Assembly (NCBI GenBank): GCA_046349315.1 | Contig: JAXMCQ010000002.1 | Span: 310,001-374,000 of the forward strand | Direction of reading: 5' to 3' | Source: JAEUMG01 sp046349315 | GTDB lineage: Bacteria > Pseudomonadota > Alphaproteobacteria > Rhizobiales > Aestuariivirgaceae | DNA: 64,000 bases | Part shown: piece after piece, positions 27,992-36,209 of the stretch | Layout of the letters: every line of letters begins with the position of its first letter | How positions within the stretch are numbered: the first letter of the stretch is position 1 | Position numbers and translations under genes: made by a program | Notes under the pieces: model-generated | What the model was told of the DNA's origin: nothing | Seen by the model: only the letters and a program-made list of their open reading frames with translations | The model's database searches: none

Positions 27992-28603
27992 TTAAGCCAG
28001 CAGCGGGTCAATAATCTTGCGGAATTCTTCAATCGTCGTTTCGCCTTTCACCTTCTCGCCATTGATGAAGAAGGTCGGGATCGAATCGACGCCGAATCCC
28101 TCGGCCTGGTCGCGTACCGAGATAATGCCCTTGGCGACTTCCTCATTCTTCAGACAGGCATCGAAGCTTTCCTGGGTAAACCCGGCAAGCTGGGCGATTT
28201 TGAACAGTTCATCGCGCGGCGCAGCGAGCCACTTCTCCTGCTGCTCGAAAAACATGTCGACCAGCGGGAAGAATTTGTCCTTCGGCGCGCACCGCGCCAC
28301 CATGAAGGCGGCGAGCGCCGGCTGGTTGTGCGGGAATTCGCGGAAGATGAAGCGAATCTTGCCCGTGTCGATATAGTCCTTCTTCAGGTCCTGGAAGGTG
28401 GTCTTGTAGAAGTTGGCGCAATGCGGGCAGGAAGCCGAGGCATACTCGATTACCGTGACCTTGGCATTTTCCGGCCCAAGCGTCATTTCGCCGATCGGCG
28501 AGGGGTCGTTTAGGCTGGCGGCAGAAGCCCCGACCGGCCACAATGAGAGGCCGGCAAGCGTCGAAGCGCCAAGGGCAAACATACGTCGATTTAGCGATAC
28601 CAT
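27992..28603 (-). CDS. DsbA-family thiol:disulfide oxidoreductase (periplasmic)
   Basis: 203 aa with a signal peptide ending near GASA (residue 28). Thioredoxin fold with redox site CPHC (Cys59, Cys62) after VIEYASAS, and the cis-proline loop DSIPTFFING. CPHC is the DsbA-type dithiol. The protein is of the COG1651 branch rather than classical DsbA. It sits between the DciA-like gene and smc, an arrangement seen in other Hyphomicrobiales. Confidence 0.88.
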   Translation of the reverse strand: MVSLNRRMFALGASTLAGLSLWPVGASAASLNDPSPIGEMTLGPENAKVTVIEYASASCPHCANFYKTTFQDLKKDYIDTGKIRFIFREFPHNQPALAAFMVARCAPKDKFFPLVDMFFEQQEKWLAAPRDELFKIAQLAGFTQESFDACLKNEEVAKGIISVRDQAEGFGVDSIPTFFINGEKVKGETTIEEFRKIIDPLLA

Positions 28604-28646
28604 GGGATTTACCTACTAGATGTTGCGTCTGAAAACAAAGGCTTCG

Positions 28647-29129
28647 TTAGTCCTGTTGAGAACTTTTGCACTGCGACAGGGCGCCGGTTCCAAGCCTGTG
28701 GAGTGCCGCCCGCAGGGCCTCATCGTCAATACCCGCAAGCTCGGCTCCCAGAGCAACGCTCTGAGCGGGCGCAAGAGTCGGTTCCCGCCTGGAGAAAGGC
28801 GTGGTGCCCGGCGCCGAGGCTTGGCGAATTTTGATCGCAGCTATCGCGCCATAGCCGTAAAACGCATTGATTCGCTCGATCAATCGCGGCGTTTCATATT
28901 GCAGTTCAAGCGCTCGGCCGGGGTTTGCTCGCAGCACCAGGGTTCCACCTTGGCGCTGGCGGGTCTCGCCGGACTGGCGCGGCCAGCTAATCCGCTCAGG
29001 CTTGCAAACCTCGCTGATCGCTCCGCCTACGATTGCCGCCCATTGGCTGAGCAATTCGCCATAGGCAAAGCCATAGCGCGCAAAGGCCGCTTGGGTCAGG
29101 TCGCGAAAGGGCTTGTCGAGGGTCTGCAT
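28647..29129 (-). CDS. DciA-like protein (DUF721)
   Basis: A 160-residue cytosolic protein whose N-terminal half has the DUF721/DciA pattern: a helix with FARYGFAYGELLSQWAAIVG, a following KPERISWP, then strands GGTLVLRANPGRALELQY and the helix RLIERINAFYGYGAI. DciA proteins help load the replicative helicase in bacteria lacking DnaC; for this short alphaproteobacterial form that role is inference. The C-terminal 50 residues look poorly structured. Divergent from mutY with 21 bp between starts. Confidence 0.75.
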   Translation of the reverse strand: MQTLDKPFRDLTQAAFARYGFAYGELLSQWAAIVGGAISEVCKPERISWPRQSGETRQRQGGTLVLRANPGRALELQYETPRLIERINAFYGYGAIAAIKIRQASAPGTTPFSRREPTLAPAQSVALGAELAGIDDEALRAALHRLGTGALSQCKSSQQD

Positions 29130-29150
29130 GGCTCTATCGGGTTACTATAA

Positions 29151-30218
29151 GTGATTCTCGCTGCAACCGTGGCGGAACAAGGGCTGAGTGAGCGGCTGCT
29201 TGCCTGGTACGACGTGCATGCCCGCAAACTCCCCTGGCGGGCGTTGCCGGGCATGGCCTCCGATCCATACCAAGTCTGGTTGTCGGAGATCATGCTCCAG
29301 CAGACAACGGTCGCCGCCGTCAAAGACTATTTTCTGAAGTTCATTGCCCAATGGCCGACGGTCGAGGCTCTTGCCGCCGCCCCCCTCGATGACGTCCTCA
29401 AGGCTTGGGCCGGGCTTGGCTACTATGCCCGCGCGCGTAATCTCCATGCCTGCGCGCGCGTCGTGGCGGAGCGTTTTGCTGGGCGATTTCCCGAGACCGA
29501 GGTGGAATTACGCGATTTGCCGGGGATTGGCGCCTATACTGCGGGGGCCATAGCCGCGATCGCCTTCAACCGCAGGGCCGTCGCCGTCGATGGCAATGTC
29601 GAACGCGTGATCGCTCGATTGCAGGCTGTCGAACTTCCCTTGCCGGAGGCAAAACCGATCATCCGCGAACACGCGATGAAGCTCGTGCCTGAACACCGTC
29701 CCGGAGATTTCGCCCAGGCGATGATGGACCTCGGCGCCACAATCTGCACGCCCCGCGCCGCCAATTGCCTGATTTGCCCATGGTCGGAGCCGTGCCTGGC
29801 GCGCCGGCGTGGGCTGACCGATGTGTTGCCCCGCAAAGCCGCCAAGGCGGCCCAGCCCCTGAGGCGGGGCATTGCCTTCTGGGTCGAGCGCGATGGGGCA
29901 TTGCTGCTCAGGCGGAGGCCTGAGCGGGGACTACTTGGTGGGATGATGGAGGTCCCTTCGACGCCGTGGGAAGTCGAGCGTCCCAAGCAGCCCTTGCAGG
30001 CGGCCCCGATCGATACGCAATGGCGGCGAAAGGCTGCCCATATCGAACACACCTTCACGCATTTCCACTTAGAGCTGGAAATCTGGCGGGCCAAATCCGC
30101 GATCGACAGCGAATTCCGCGACGATGGCGACTATCGTTGGGTGCCGATGGCGGATTTGGCCGGCGAAGCCCTGCCAAGCGTCATGCGCAAGATCGTAGCC
30201 GTGATGACCAAGACCTAG
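29151..30218 (+). CDS. mutY: Adenine DNA glycosylase
   Basis: Removes adenine mispaired with 8-oxoguanine. 355 aa from GTG 29151. Helix-hairpin-helix LPGIGAYTAGAIAAIAF with the catalytic Asp in VAVDGNVERV, the EIMLQQT motif, and the 4Fe-4S cluster cysteines spaced C-x6-C-x2-C-x5-C. The C-terminal domain is the NUDIX-like 8-oxoG reader (LLRRRPERGLLGGMMEVP, then HTFTHFHLEL). Its stop overlaps the convergent HxlR gene by 4 bp. GTG 29169 is an alternative start. Confidence 0.94.
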   Translation: MILAATVAEQGLSERLLAWYDVHARKLPWRALPGMASDPYQVWLSEIMLQQTTVAAVKDYFLKFIAQWPTVEALAAAPLDDVLKAWAGLGYYARARNLHACARVVAERFAGRFPETEVELRDLPGIGAYTAGAIAAIAFNRRAVAVDGNVERVIARLQAVELPLPEAKPIIREHAMKLVPEHRPGDFAQAMMDLGATICTPRAANCLICPWSEPCLARRRGLTDVLPRKAAKAAQPLRRGIAFWVERDGALLLRRRPERGLLGGMMEVPSTPWEVERPKQPLQAAPIDTQWRRKAAHIEHTFTHFHLELEIWRAKSAIDSEFRDDGDYRWVPMADLAGEALPSVMRKIVAVMTKT

Positions 30219-30916
30219 TTCGCCACCCGCTTCTTCTCTTTAGCGAACGGGCTCAGGCCAAGCCAGGTCTGCATCGACTTCACGATTTCCGGATCGCCAT
30301 CGAGTTCAAGTCGGCCGGCGGACTTTTCACCGGCAACTGTCGCCAATCCCATCCATATCGCCGTCATCGCGCGCAGCGAGCAGCGCACGTAAAGGTCAAC
30401 TTCGTGCCCCGGATCGACGCTGCACAGATCGACTTGGCGCCCTTCGACAACCAGCCACCATTGCCGGCGCGGATCCTGGAGTTCGGGATACTCGAATCTA
30501 ATCGTATAGCGGCGCGGCGGCATCGGCGTTGGATCGAGCGAGCGCCGCATATCCCACATCAGGAGCGAGGGATCGAGATTCTTGAGGGTCACCTGAGATT
30601 CGACCCAGCGCTGGCCCCAGATCCCGAGGTTCATGATGACGGGCCGCAAATCCTCCCCCGCTTCTGTCATGTGATACTCGGTTGTGCCCGAGGGCGAAAC
30701 ACGGGTTGTGATGATACCAGCCCGCTCGAGTTCCTTGAGCCGCTTGGACAGAAGCGTCGGCGACATGCGCGGCACGCCCCGTCTTATGTCATTGAACCGT
30801 GTACTTCCGCACAAGAGTTCGCGCAGGACCAAGGCCGTCCAGCGCGAACAGACGACTTCCGCCGCCATCGCGACTGGACAGAACTGCCCGTAAGTTCCGA
30901 GATCTTCCGTCGGCAT
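30215..30916 (-). CDS. HxlR-family regulator with a C-terminal SCP2-like domain
   Basis: 233 aa. Residues 8-105 are an HxlR winged helix: CPVAMAAEVVCSRWTALVLREL, then RFNDIRRGVPRMSPTLLSKRLKELE and a wing with TTEYHMTEAGEDL. The rest (about 130-225) resembles an SCP2-type lipid-binding domain, ending with a G-x-L-x-L-x-G-D-x-E pattern. It probably senses a hydrophobic or acyl ligand. It is divergent from an acyl-CoA dehydrogenase gene, with two perfect short palindromes between them that are candidate operators. Confidence 0.8.
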   Translation of the reverse strand: MPTEDLGTYGQFCPVAMAAEVVCSRWTALVLRELLCGSTRFNDIRRGVPRMSPTLLSKRLKELERAGIITTRVSPSGTTEYHMTEAGEDLRPVIMNLGIWGQRWVESQVTLKNLDPSLLMWDMRRSLDPTPMPPRRYTIRFEYPELQDPRRQWWLVVEGRQVDLCSVDPGHEVDLYVRCSLRAMTAIWMGLATVAGEKSAGRLELDGDPEIVKSMQTWLGLSPFAKEKKRVAN

Positions 30917-30941
30917 AGTCGCAACTCCTCAGCTCTTCAGA

Positions 30942-30956
30942 CCCTATCGGATAGGG
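30942..30956. promoter_or_regulatory. Perfect palindrome, candidate HxlR operator
   Basis: CCCTATC-G-GATAGGG: two 7-bp arms around one base, 26 bp upstream of the HxlR start codon. Winged-helix dimers bind such sites, and the position would suit autoregulation. Confidence 0.45.
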
Positions 30957-31046
30957 GAATTGCCGACCACTCCATTTTTTGAAGCGAAATGGCGTGGCAA
31001 AGCGCCCTTTTTCAATGCTCAGGAGCCCTATACGCCGCTTCCAGTA

Positions 31047-31060
31047 CAGTTCCTGAACTG
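31047..31060. promoter_or_regulatory. Second palindrome in the HxlR/acyl-CoA dehydrogenase divergent region
   Basis: CAGTTC-CT-GAACTG, 6-bp arms, 70 bp upstream of the dehydrogenase ATG. Its sequence is unrelated to the first palindrome, so the two may bind different proteins. It is an inverted, not direct, GTTC repeat and so is not a LexA box. Confidence 0.35.
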
Positions 31061-31130
31061 GACGCTCATCTCCCCGATAGCGAAAATAGGCTCATGATGC
31101 TTCGGCATGTTAAGAATTTGGGAGAGTCAA

Positions 31131-32282
31131 ATGGCCAGTTCCACTGAGAAGGTTCACATTCTGCACAGGCGCCCACTAACCGAAATCGCCGACGAACTCG
31201 GCCGCCGTTTCGCCGAGCGCGCCCCCGCCTTCGATGACACCGACACATTCTGCGAAGACAATTACGTGGATCTTAAGCAGGCGGGCCTCATCGAGGCTGG
31301 CGTGCCGAGTGAATTGGGTGGTGGCGGAGCGACCACTGACGAACTCGCCGGCATGTTGCGTACCATCGGGCGTTATTGCGGCTCGACCGCGCTCGCTTTC
31401 TCGATGCACACGCATCAGGTCGCAATCCCGGCTTGGCGCTGGCGTCATCAGAAAGCACCTGTCGATGCCTTGCTCAAGCGGATCGCCGCCGAGCGGATCA
31501 TTCTTCTGTCGAGCGGCGGCTCCGACTGGATCGCCGGTTCGGGCAAAGCCGAAAAGGTCGAAGGCGGGTATCGCATCACGGCCCGCAAGATTTTCTCCTC
31601 CGGCTCGCCCTTGGGATCATTGCTGATGACGACAGCGATGTACGAGGAGCCGGGGCAGGAGCCGATGGTACTTCACTTTGGAATCCCGATGAACTCACCG
31701 CAGGTGCGCATCGACCCTGTGTGGAAGACCATGGGCATGCGGGCTACAGGTTCGCATGACATCATCATCGACGGGCACGTCGTTCCGGAAGCCGCGGTGG
31801 CGCTCAAGCGCAAGGCCGGCGAATGGCATCCGCTGTTCCAGACGATCGCGACAATCGCCTTCCCGCTCATCTATTCGGCTTATCTCGGTGTCGCCGAGGG
31901 TGCACGCGACGTTGCGATCGACCTTGCAAAGAAGCGGCGGAAGGATACTCATCTCTTTGAGCTCGCTGGACGGATGGATACGGAGTTGCGTGCGGCCCGC
32001 TATGCGCAGCGTGCCATGCTTGATGCGATCAATGAGAATGCGCCTTCAGCCAAGAGCGTCAATGAAGTGATGGCAGGCCGAACGCTCGTCGCGCGGCATG
32101 CAATTGCCGCTGTCGAGCTTGCGATGGAAACCGCTGGTGGCCAGAGCTTCTTCCGCGATCGCGGTCTGGAGCGTCGCTTCCGCGACATCCAGGGTGCGCG
32201 CTATCACCCGATGCAGACGGGACCGCAGGCCGAATATGCCGGCCGCATGGCTCTCGGAGAGCCGGTCGACAAGACGTTTTGA
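31131..32282 (+). CDS. Acyl-CoA dehydrogenase family protein
   Basis: A 383-residue FAD enzyme from ATG 31131, behind GGGAGAG; an upstream ATG at 31107 lacks such a site. N-terminal helical domain, then a middle beta domain with the flavin-contacting stretch LSSGGSDWIAGSGKAE and the ITARKIFSSGSPLG strand, then a C-terminal four-helix bundle. It ends with the PMQTGPQAEYAGRMALGEP helix. Substrate unknown. The divergent HxlR/SCP2-like gene is its likely regulator. Confidence 0.82.
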   Translation: MASSTEKVHILHRRPLTEIADELGRRFAERAPAFDDTDTFCEDNYVDLKQAGLIEAGVPSELGGGGATTDELAGMLRTIGRYCGSTALAFSMHTHQVAIPAWRWRHQKAPVDALLKRIAAERIILLSSGGSDWIAGSGKAEKVEGGYRITARKIFSSGSPLGSLLMTTAMYEEPGQEPMVLHFGIPMNSPQVRIDPVWKTMGMRATGSHDIIIDGHVVPEAAVALKRKAGEWHPLFQTIATIAFPLIYSAYLGVAEGARDVAIDLAKKRRKDTHLFELAGRMDTELRAARYAQRAMLDAINENAPSAKSVNEVMAGRTLVARHAIAAVELAMETAGGQSFFRDRGLERRFRDIQGARYHPMQTGPQAEYAGRMALGEPVDKTF

Positions 32283-32287
32283 TTGTT

Positions 32288-32968
32288 TCAGCGACGCCCG
32301 CCGACCTCGTCGATGTGAACGAGGAGGTCGGCGGGGTCCTCATACACGCGGTAGGCGCCGGAGCGCTCGAGCTCTTCGGCGCCATAGCCGCCCGACAAAA
32401 GCCCGATGCCGAGCGCGCGGGCACGTCGCGCCGCCAGCATGTCCCAGATACTGTCACCCACAACACAGGCATGCTCGATGTCGACATCGAGCTTCTTGGC
32501 GGCCGCGAGGAAGAGATCGGGGTCGGGCTTGGCGTAGCGCACCTGATCGCGTGTCACGACCGGTATTGTCGCAGGATCGACCCCAAGCTTCTGCAGCACC
32601 GGGCCGGCCGTCTCCATCCTTCCCGAGGTAGCAATGGCCCAGGGGATCTTGTTTGTAGTCAGGAAGTCGAGCAATTCGCGTGCGCCGGGTAAGGCGCGGG
32701 TGTGGCTGGAACGCTTCGAATATGCATCGGCGTGAAGCTTGCGCAGACGCTTGATGCGTTCCTCGCCAAGATCGATCCCCGTTTCCCGCGCCAGCGCCTT
32801 GGTGAACAAACCGCCGGACATGCCGATGCGGCGATGCAGGCGCCAGATCGAGACTTCAATACCTTCTTCTTGGAGCGCGTCGTGCCAGGCAAGCACATGG
32901 TCATAAACGCTGTCGACCAATGTGCCGTCGAGGTCGAAGAGAAATGAGGTCTGCTGGCGGTCGGCCAC
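32288..32968 (-). CDS. HAD-family phosphatase (beta-phosphoglucomutase-like)
   Basis: A 226-residue HAD-IA hydrolase. Motif I FLFDLDGTLVDS with the nucleophilic Asp, a helical cap, motif II AIATSGR, motif III lysine in YAKPDPDLF, motif IV CVVGDSIWDMLAARRA. The DGTLVDS form is typical of phosphoglycolate phosphatase/beta-phosphoglucomutase relatives, but the substrate is not determined. It converges on the dehydrogenase gene with 5 bp between the stops. Confidence 0.85.
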   Translation of the reverse strand: MADRQQTSFLFDLDGTLVDSVYDHVLAWHDALQEEGIEVSIWRLHRRIGMSGGLFTKALARETGIDLGEERIKRLRKLHADAYSKRSSHTRALPGARELLDFLTTNKIPWAIATSGRMETAGPVLQKLGVDPATIPVVTRDQVRYAKPDPDLFLAAAKKLDVDIEHACVVGDSIWDMLAARRARALGIGLLSGGYGAEELERSGAYRVYEDPADLLVHIDEVGGRR

Positions 32969-33031
32969 GGGAAGTCTCCAGATTTGGGAAGCGCGGGCCT
33001 TCTATCGCATCCGGCCTTCAAGCGAAAGCCT

Positions 33032-33520
33032 TCAGACCAACAACTTCTCGACGATCACGACGTCGCGCCAGACGCCATCGAGCTTGCCGTGCTTTTCATA
33101 GGTGCCGACGCGCCTAAATCCCAGCGCCTCGCACAGCCCGAGGCTGGCAACATTCTCAGGGAATATGCGCGAGACGAGTTTCCACCAGCCGCGCCGGCGC
33201 ACATCCTCGATGAGAGCGGATAGCGCCGTACGTCCGAAGCCTTTGCCACGGCCTTCGCGCGCCACATAGATCGAGAATTCGCGCACGCCGTCATAACAGG
33301 GCCGCGTTCGATAGGGGAATGCCACCGCATAGGCCATGACGCCATCATGGGCGCCGGCGACAAAAACCGGATAGCCGTTTGAAAACCACGCGGCGATCTG
33401 GTCTTTGTCTCGCAAATCCGTCTCGAAGGTAGCGATGCGATCGGCGATGCCTTCATTATAGATCTCGGCAATGCGCGCCGCGTCCGTCGCGCGCGCCTCG
33501 CGGACAAAGCGATCGGTCAT
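33032..33520 (-). CDS. GNAT N-acetyltransferase, ArsN1/phosphinothricin acetyltransferase-like
   Basis: 162 aa, a complete GNAT fold. The acetyl-CoA loop is REGRGKGFGRTAL (about residues 88-100). The start IREARATDAARIAEIYNEGI-like and ADRIATFETDLRD are the family pattern of Pat/ArsN1 acetyltransferases, which acetylate glutamate-analogue antibiotics such as phosphinothricin or arsinothricin. A natural substrate cannot be assigned. Its ATG overlaps the ccrM stop by 4 bp, so it is translated from the ccrM transcript. Confidence 0.82.
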   Translation of the reverse strand: MTDRFVREARATDAARIAEIYNEGIADRIATFETDLRDKDQIAAWFSNGYPVFVAGAHDGVMAYAVAFPYRTRPCYDGVREFSIYVAREGRGKGFGRTALSALIEDVRRRGWWKLVSRIFPENVASLGLCEALGFRRVGTYEKHGKLDGVWRDVVIVEKLLV

Positions 33521-34623
33521 CGGCCGGCGGCAAGCTCCGCACGCAATTGCTGGCGTAGCACATCGATGGGAACCAGGTTCTGGCCCTTTCGGATATGCCA
33601 GAAGGTCCAGCCATTGCAGGCTTCCGCGCCCTGCACATGCGCGCCGATCTTATGAATCGAACCGGACGCGTCGCGGCTTGCGATCGAGCCGTCGGCGCGC
33701 ACGCGGGCCGCGATCCGCTGCGTCGGATCGTGCAATGTGTCGCCGGCCCTAATGAGGCCGCGTTCGAGTAACGAGCCAAAGGGAATGCGGGCTTCGCCAC
33801 GTTTCCCGGCGGCGACGGTGAGTGCTTCTTCAGATAATGGTTCGATTGCCGCAATTCGGCGCCGTGCCGCTTCGGCATAGATTGAATCGCGTTCGATACC
33901 GATGAAATTGCGGCCGAGACGTTTCGCGACCGCGCCCGTCGTGCCTGAACCGAAAAACGGATCGAGCACTACATCGCCGGGCTTCGATGAAGCGAGCAGC
34001 ACGCGATAGATCAAGGCCTCCGGCTTCTGCGTTGGATGCAGCTTGTCACCGCTCGATGTCTTCAATCGTTCAGGCCCCGTGCACAAGGGGAGGAGCCAGT
34101 CCGATCGCATCTGCAGATCGTCGTTGAAAATCTTCATCGCGTCGTAGTTGAAGGTCGGGCGCGAGTCCTGCGCGCGCGACGCCCAGATCAACGTTTCATG
34201 CGCATTGGTGAAACGGCGGCCGCGAAAATTCGGCATCGGATTGGTCTTGAGCCAGATCACGTCATTGAGAATCCAGAAATCCAGATCCTGAAGGATCGCG
34301 CCCAGCCGGAAAATATTGTGATAGGAGCCGATGACCCAGATGGCGCCGTTAGGCTTCAACACGCGGCGGCATTGCTCCAGCCAGGCGCGCGAGAACCGGT
34401 CATAATCGGCAAAGCTTGCGAACTTGTCCCAATCGTCATCGACCGCATCGACCTTGCTTTGATCCGGGCGTGTCAGGTCGCCTGCAAGCTGCAGGTTGTA
34501 GGGCGGATCAGCGAATATGAGATCGACGCTCCCCGAGGGGATGCGGGCAAGCTCGCTGAGGCAATCTCCGACCAGAACTGTATTGTATAACGGCTTAAGA
34601 TCCGGCCGTGTTTCAAACCCCAT
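33517..34623 (-). CDS. ccrM: Cell-cycle DNA adenine methyltransferase CcrM (GANTC)
   Basis: Methylates adenine in GANTC, the cell-cycle methylation of alphaproteobacteria. 368 aa from ATG 34623 (a longer TTG start at 34641 lacks support). Class beta order: catalytic DPPYNLQL at residues 39-46, then the SAM motif DPFFGSGTTG near 225. The C-terminal region (about 275-368, ending WTFWHIRKGQNLVPIDVLR) is the CcrM-specific DNA-binding extension. It follows rnhB on the same strand. A CtrA-type box and four GANTC sites lie just upstream. Confidence 0.95.
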   Translation of the reverse strand: MGFETRPDLKPLYNTVLVGDCLSELARIPSGSVDLIFADPPYNLQLAGDLTRPDQSKVDAVDDDWDKFASFADYDRFSRAWLEQCRRVLKPNGAIWVIGSYHNIFRLGAILQDLDFWILNDVIWLKTNPMPNFRGRRFTNAHETLIWASRAQDSRPTFNYDAMKIFNDDLQMRSDWLLPLCTGPERLKTSSGDKLHPTQKPEALIYRVLLASSKPGDVVLDPFFGSGTTGAVAKRLGRNFIGIERDSIYAEAARRRIAAIEPLSEEALTVAAGKRGEARIPFGSLLERGLIRAGDTLHDPTQRIAARVRADGSIASRDASGSIHKIGAHVQGAEACNGWTFWHIRKGQNLVPIDVLRQQLRAELAAGR

Positions 34624-34653
34624 GCAGCACCCGCAACGCAACTCACCAGCTTC

Positions 34654-34692
34654 GATTCCGCATGATGAATCAAAGGGATTCGCGGGTGAATC
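34654..34692. promoter_or_regulatory. Cluster of four GANTC sites in the ccrM leader
   Basis: GANTC occurs at 34654-34658, 34667-34671, 34677-34681 and 34688-34692, four times in 39 bp, between the CtrA box and the ccrM start. In Caulobacter, GANTC sites in the ccrM leader let methylation state feed back on transcription; the same arrangement here suggests the same loop. Confidence 0.7.
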
Positions 34693-34698
34693 AAATCC

Positions 34699-34713
34699 TT
34701 AACAAATGGTTAA
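34699..34713. promoter_or_regulatory. CtrA box upstream of ccrM
   Basis: TTAA-CAAATGG-TTAA is an exact TTAA-N7-TTAA CtrA site. It overlaps the last five codons of rnhB including the stop and lies 76 bp upstream of the ccrM ATG. Confidence 0.75.
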
Positions 34714-35331
34714 CGACACCTCGCGGACCGGTGCGAATGAGCGGCGATGCTGGTTGCAGGGGCCTAGCCGAGAAAGCGCGGCGCGGTGTTCGGGAGTTGC
34801 ATAGCCCTTGTGCTGCGCGAAGCCATAGCCGGGATACTCGCGATCAAGCTCGATCATAATCCAGTCGCGACGCACCTTCGCAACGATAGACGCTGCCGCG
34901 ATCGAAAGTGACTGCGCATCACCCTCGATAATGCATTGAACCGGGCAGGGTAGTTGCGGCGGCTGGTTGCCATCGACGAGAGCGAGGCAAGGTACTTCGC
35001 CGATTTCGCTCAGCGCCATCGCCATTGCCTGGAGTGTTGCGTTCAATATGTTGATACGGTCGATGCAGTCGACATCGCAAATGCCGACACCGACGCGCGC
35101 TGAACTGACGATGGCCGCGTAGACCGTCTCGCGCTGTTCGGCCGTGATCGCCTTCGAATCATTGATGCCGCGCGGAAGGCGGCGTTGATCGAGGATGACG
35201 GCTGCAGCGACAACCGGGCCTGCAAGCGGCCCACGTCCAGCCTCATCGATCCCCGCGACGAAACGAGCCCCCTGCTTGAAAGCAGCGCGCTCGAACCGGT
35301 AATGCGGACGCTTCGAATCGGCTTTGGCCAT
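34699..35331 (-). CDS. rnhB: Ribonuclease HII
   Basis: Cuts RNA in RNA-DNA hybrids and at single ribonucleotides in DNA. 210 aa. Motifs: GIDEAGRGPLAGPV (about residues 23-36, first acidic pair), LVDGN, ASIVAKVRRD and YGFAQHKGYATPEH. The 5' part is basic. It is next to ccrM, a conserved neighbourhood in alphaproteobacteria; its 3' end contains the ccrM CtrA box. Confidence 0.93.
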   Translation of the reverse strand: MAKADSKRPHYRFERAAFKQGARFVAGIDEAGRGPLAGPVVAAAVILDQRRLPRGINDSKAITAEQRETVYAAIVSSARVGVGICDVDCIDRINILNATLQAMAMALSEIGEVPCLALVDGNQPPQLPCPVQCIIEGDAQSLSIAAASIVAKVRRDWIMIELDREYPGYGFAQHKGYATPEHRAALSRLGPCNQHRRSFAPVREVSLTIC

Positions 35332-35363
35332 GCCGCCAGTTTGGCGGCCTTAGCCCAAAGCCG

Positions 35364-36206
35364 TCAATCGCGGCGCTTGTTCTTGGTTGAAAACAGGCCC
35401 TGGAGTTCGGCATAGGGCGTCGCGACCTCGTTGAATTCGAAGGTCCCCTTGTCACGGACCTCTCGCGCCGCTTTGAGAAACCCGCCATAGGCCGCCCTGG
35501 CAAAGGCGCCGCCGACACTGATCCGTTTGACGCCCACGCGTGCGAGATCATCGACAGAGAGATGGACGCCGGTTAGGCCCATCAGCACATTCACCGGCCT
35601 GTCGACATTGCGAACTACTGTCGCGATATCGTCGATGTTACGCAGACCTGGCGCGTAAAGCACATCGGCTCCCGCAGCCTGATAGGCCTGTAGCCGCACG
35701 ATCGTGTCGGCAAGATCGGGCCGCCCATGGAGATAATTCTCGGCGCGCCCCGTCAGCATGAAGGGATAGCCGAGAGACCGTGCTGTCTCCGCTGCTGCCT
35801 CGATGCGTCCCGCGGCTGCCTTAACGTCGTAGATCGGATCCCCCTCGCGACCTGTCGCATCCTCGATCGAGCCGCCGACAAGGCCGGCGAGGCCGGCAAG
35901 ACGAACTGTCTCGGCACACATTTCAGGCTCATTACCGAAACCGCTTTCGAGATCGGCGGAGACAGGAAGACTTGTCGCATCGACGATTGCCTTAGCATTG
36001 GCCAGCGTCTCCTCGCGGCTGACCATCTTGGCACCATCAGGTCGCCCGAGTGCGAAGGCGAGGCCGGCACTCGTTGTAGCGAGTGCTTTGAATCCGAGAT
36101 GTTCGAGAAATTTCGCGCTTCCCGCATCCCAGGGGTTGGGGATCACAAAAGTTCCCGGTTGTTCGTGAAGCCGCTTGAAAGCTTGTGCTTTTTCCGACTG
36201 TTTCAT
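35364..36206 (-). CDS. Isocitrate lyase/PEP mutase superfamily enzyme
   Basis: A 280-aa TIM-barrel enzyme of the oxaloacetate decarboxylase/carboxy-PEP mutase type. Seen: VIPNPWDAGSAKFLE near the N-terminus, the metal-binding SADLESGFG (about residues 84-92), GSIEDATG, and AENYLHGRPDLADTI, where the family has its substrate loop; the usual K-K-C-G-H-type isocitrate-lyase loop is absent, so it is not isocitrate lyase itself. Which 2-oxo acid it acts on is unknown. It lies 3 bp downstream of the radical SAM gene on the same strand. Confidence 0.8.
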   Translation of the reverse strand: MKQSEKAQAFKRLHEQPGTFVIPNPWDAGSAKFLEHLGFKALATTSAGLAFALGRPDGAKMVSREETLANAKAIVDATSLPVSADLESGFGNEPEMCAETVRLAGLAGLVGGSIEDATGREGDPIYDVKAAAGRIEAAAETARSLGYPFMLTGRAENYLHGRPDLADTIVRLQAYQAAGADVLYAPGLRNIDDIATVVRNVDRPVNVLMGLTGVHLSVDDLARVGVKRISVGGAFARAAYGGFLKAAREVRDKGTFEFNEVATPYAELQGLFSTKNKRRD

Positions 36207-36209
36207 GGA

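Noticed and set aside
29966..30982. A 338-codon plus-strand frame across the mutY end and the HxlR gene
   Set aside because: It spans the end of one real gene and the antisense of another; composition is that of a shadow frame.
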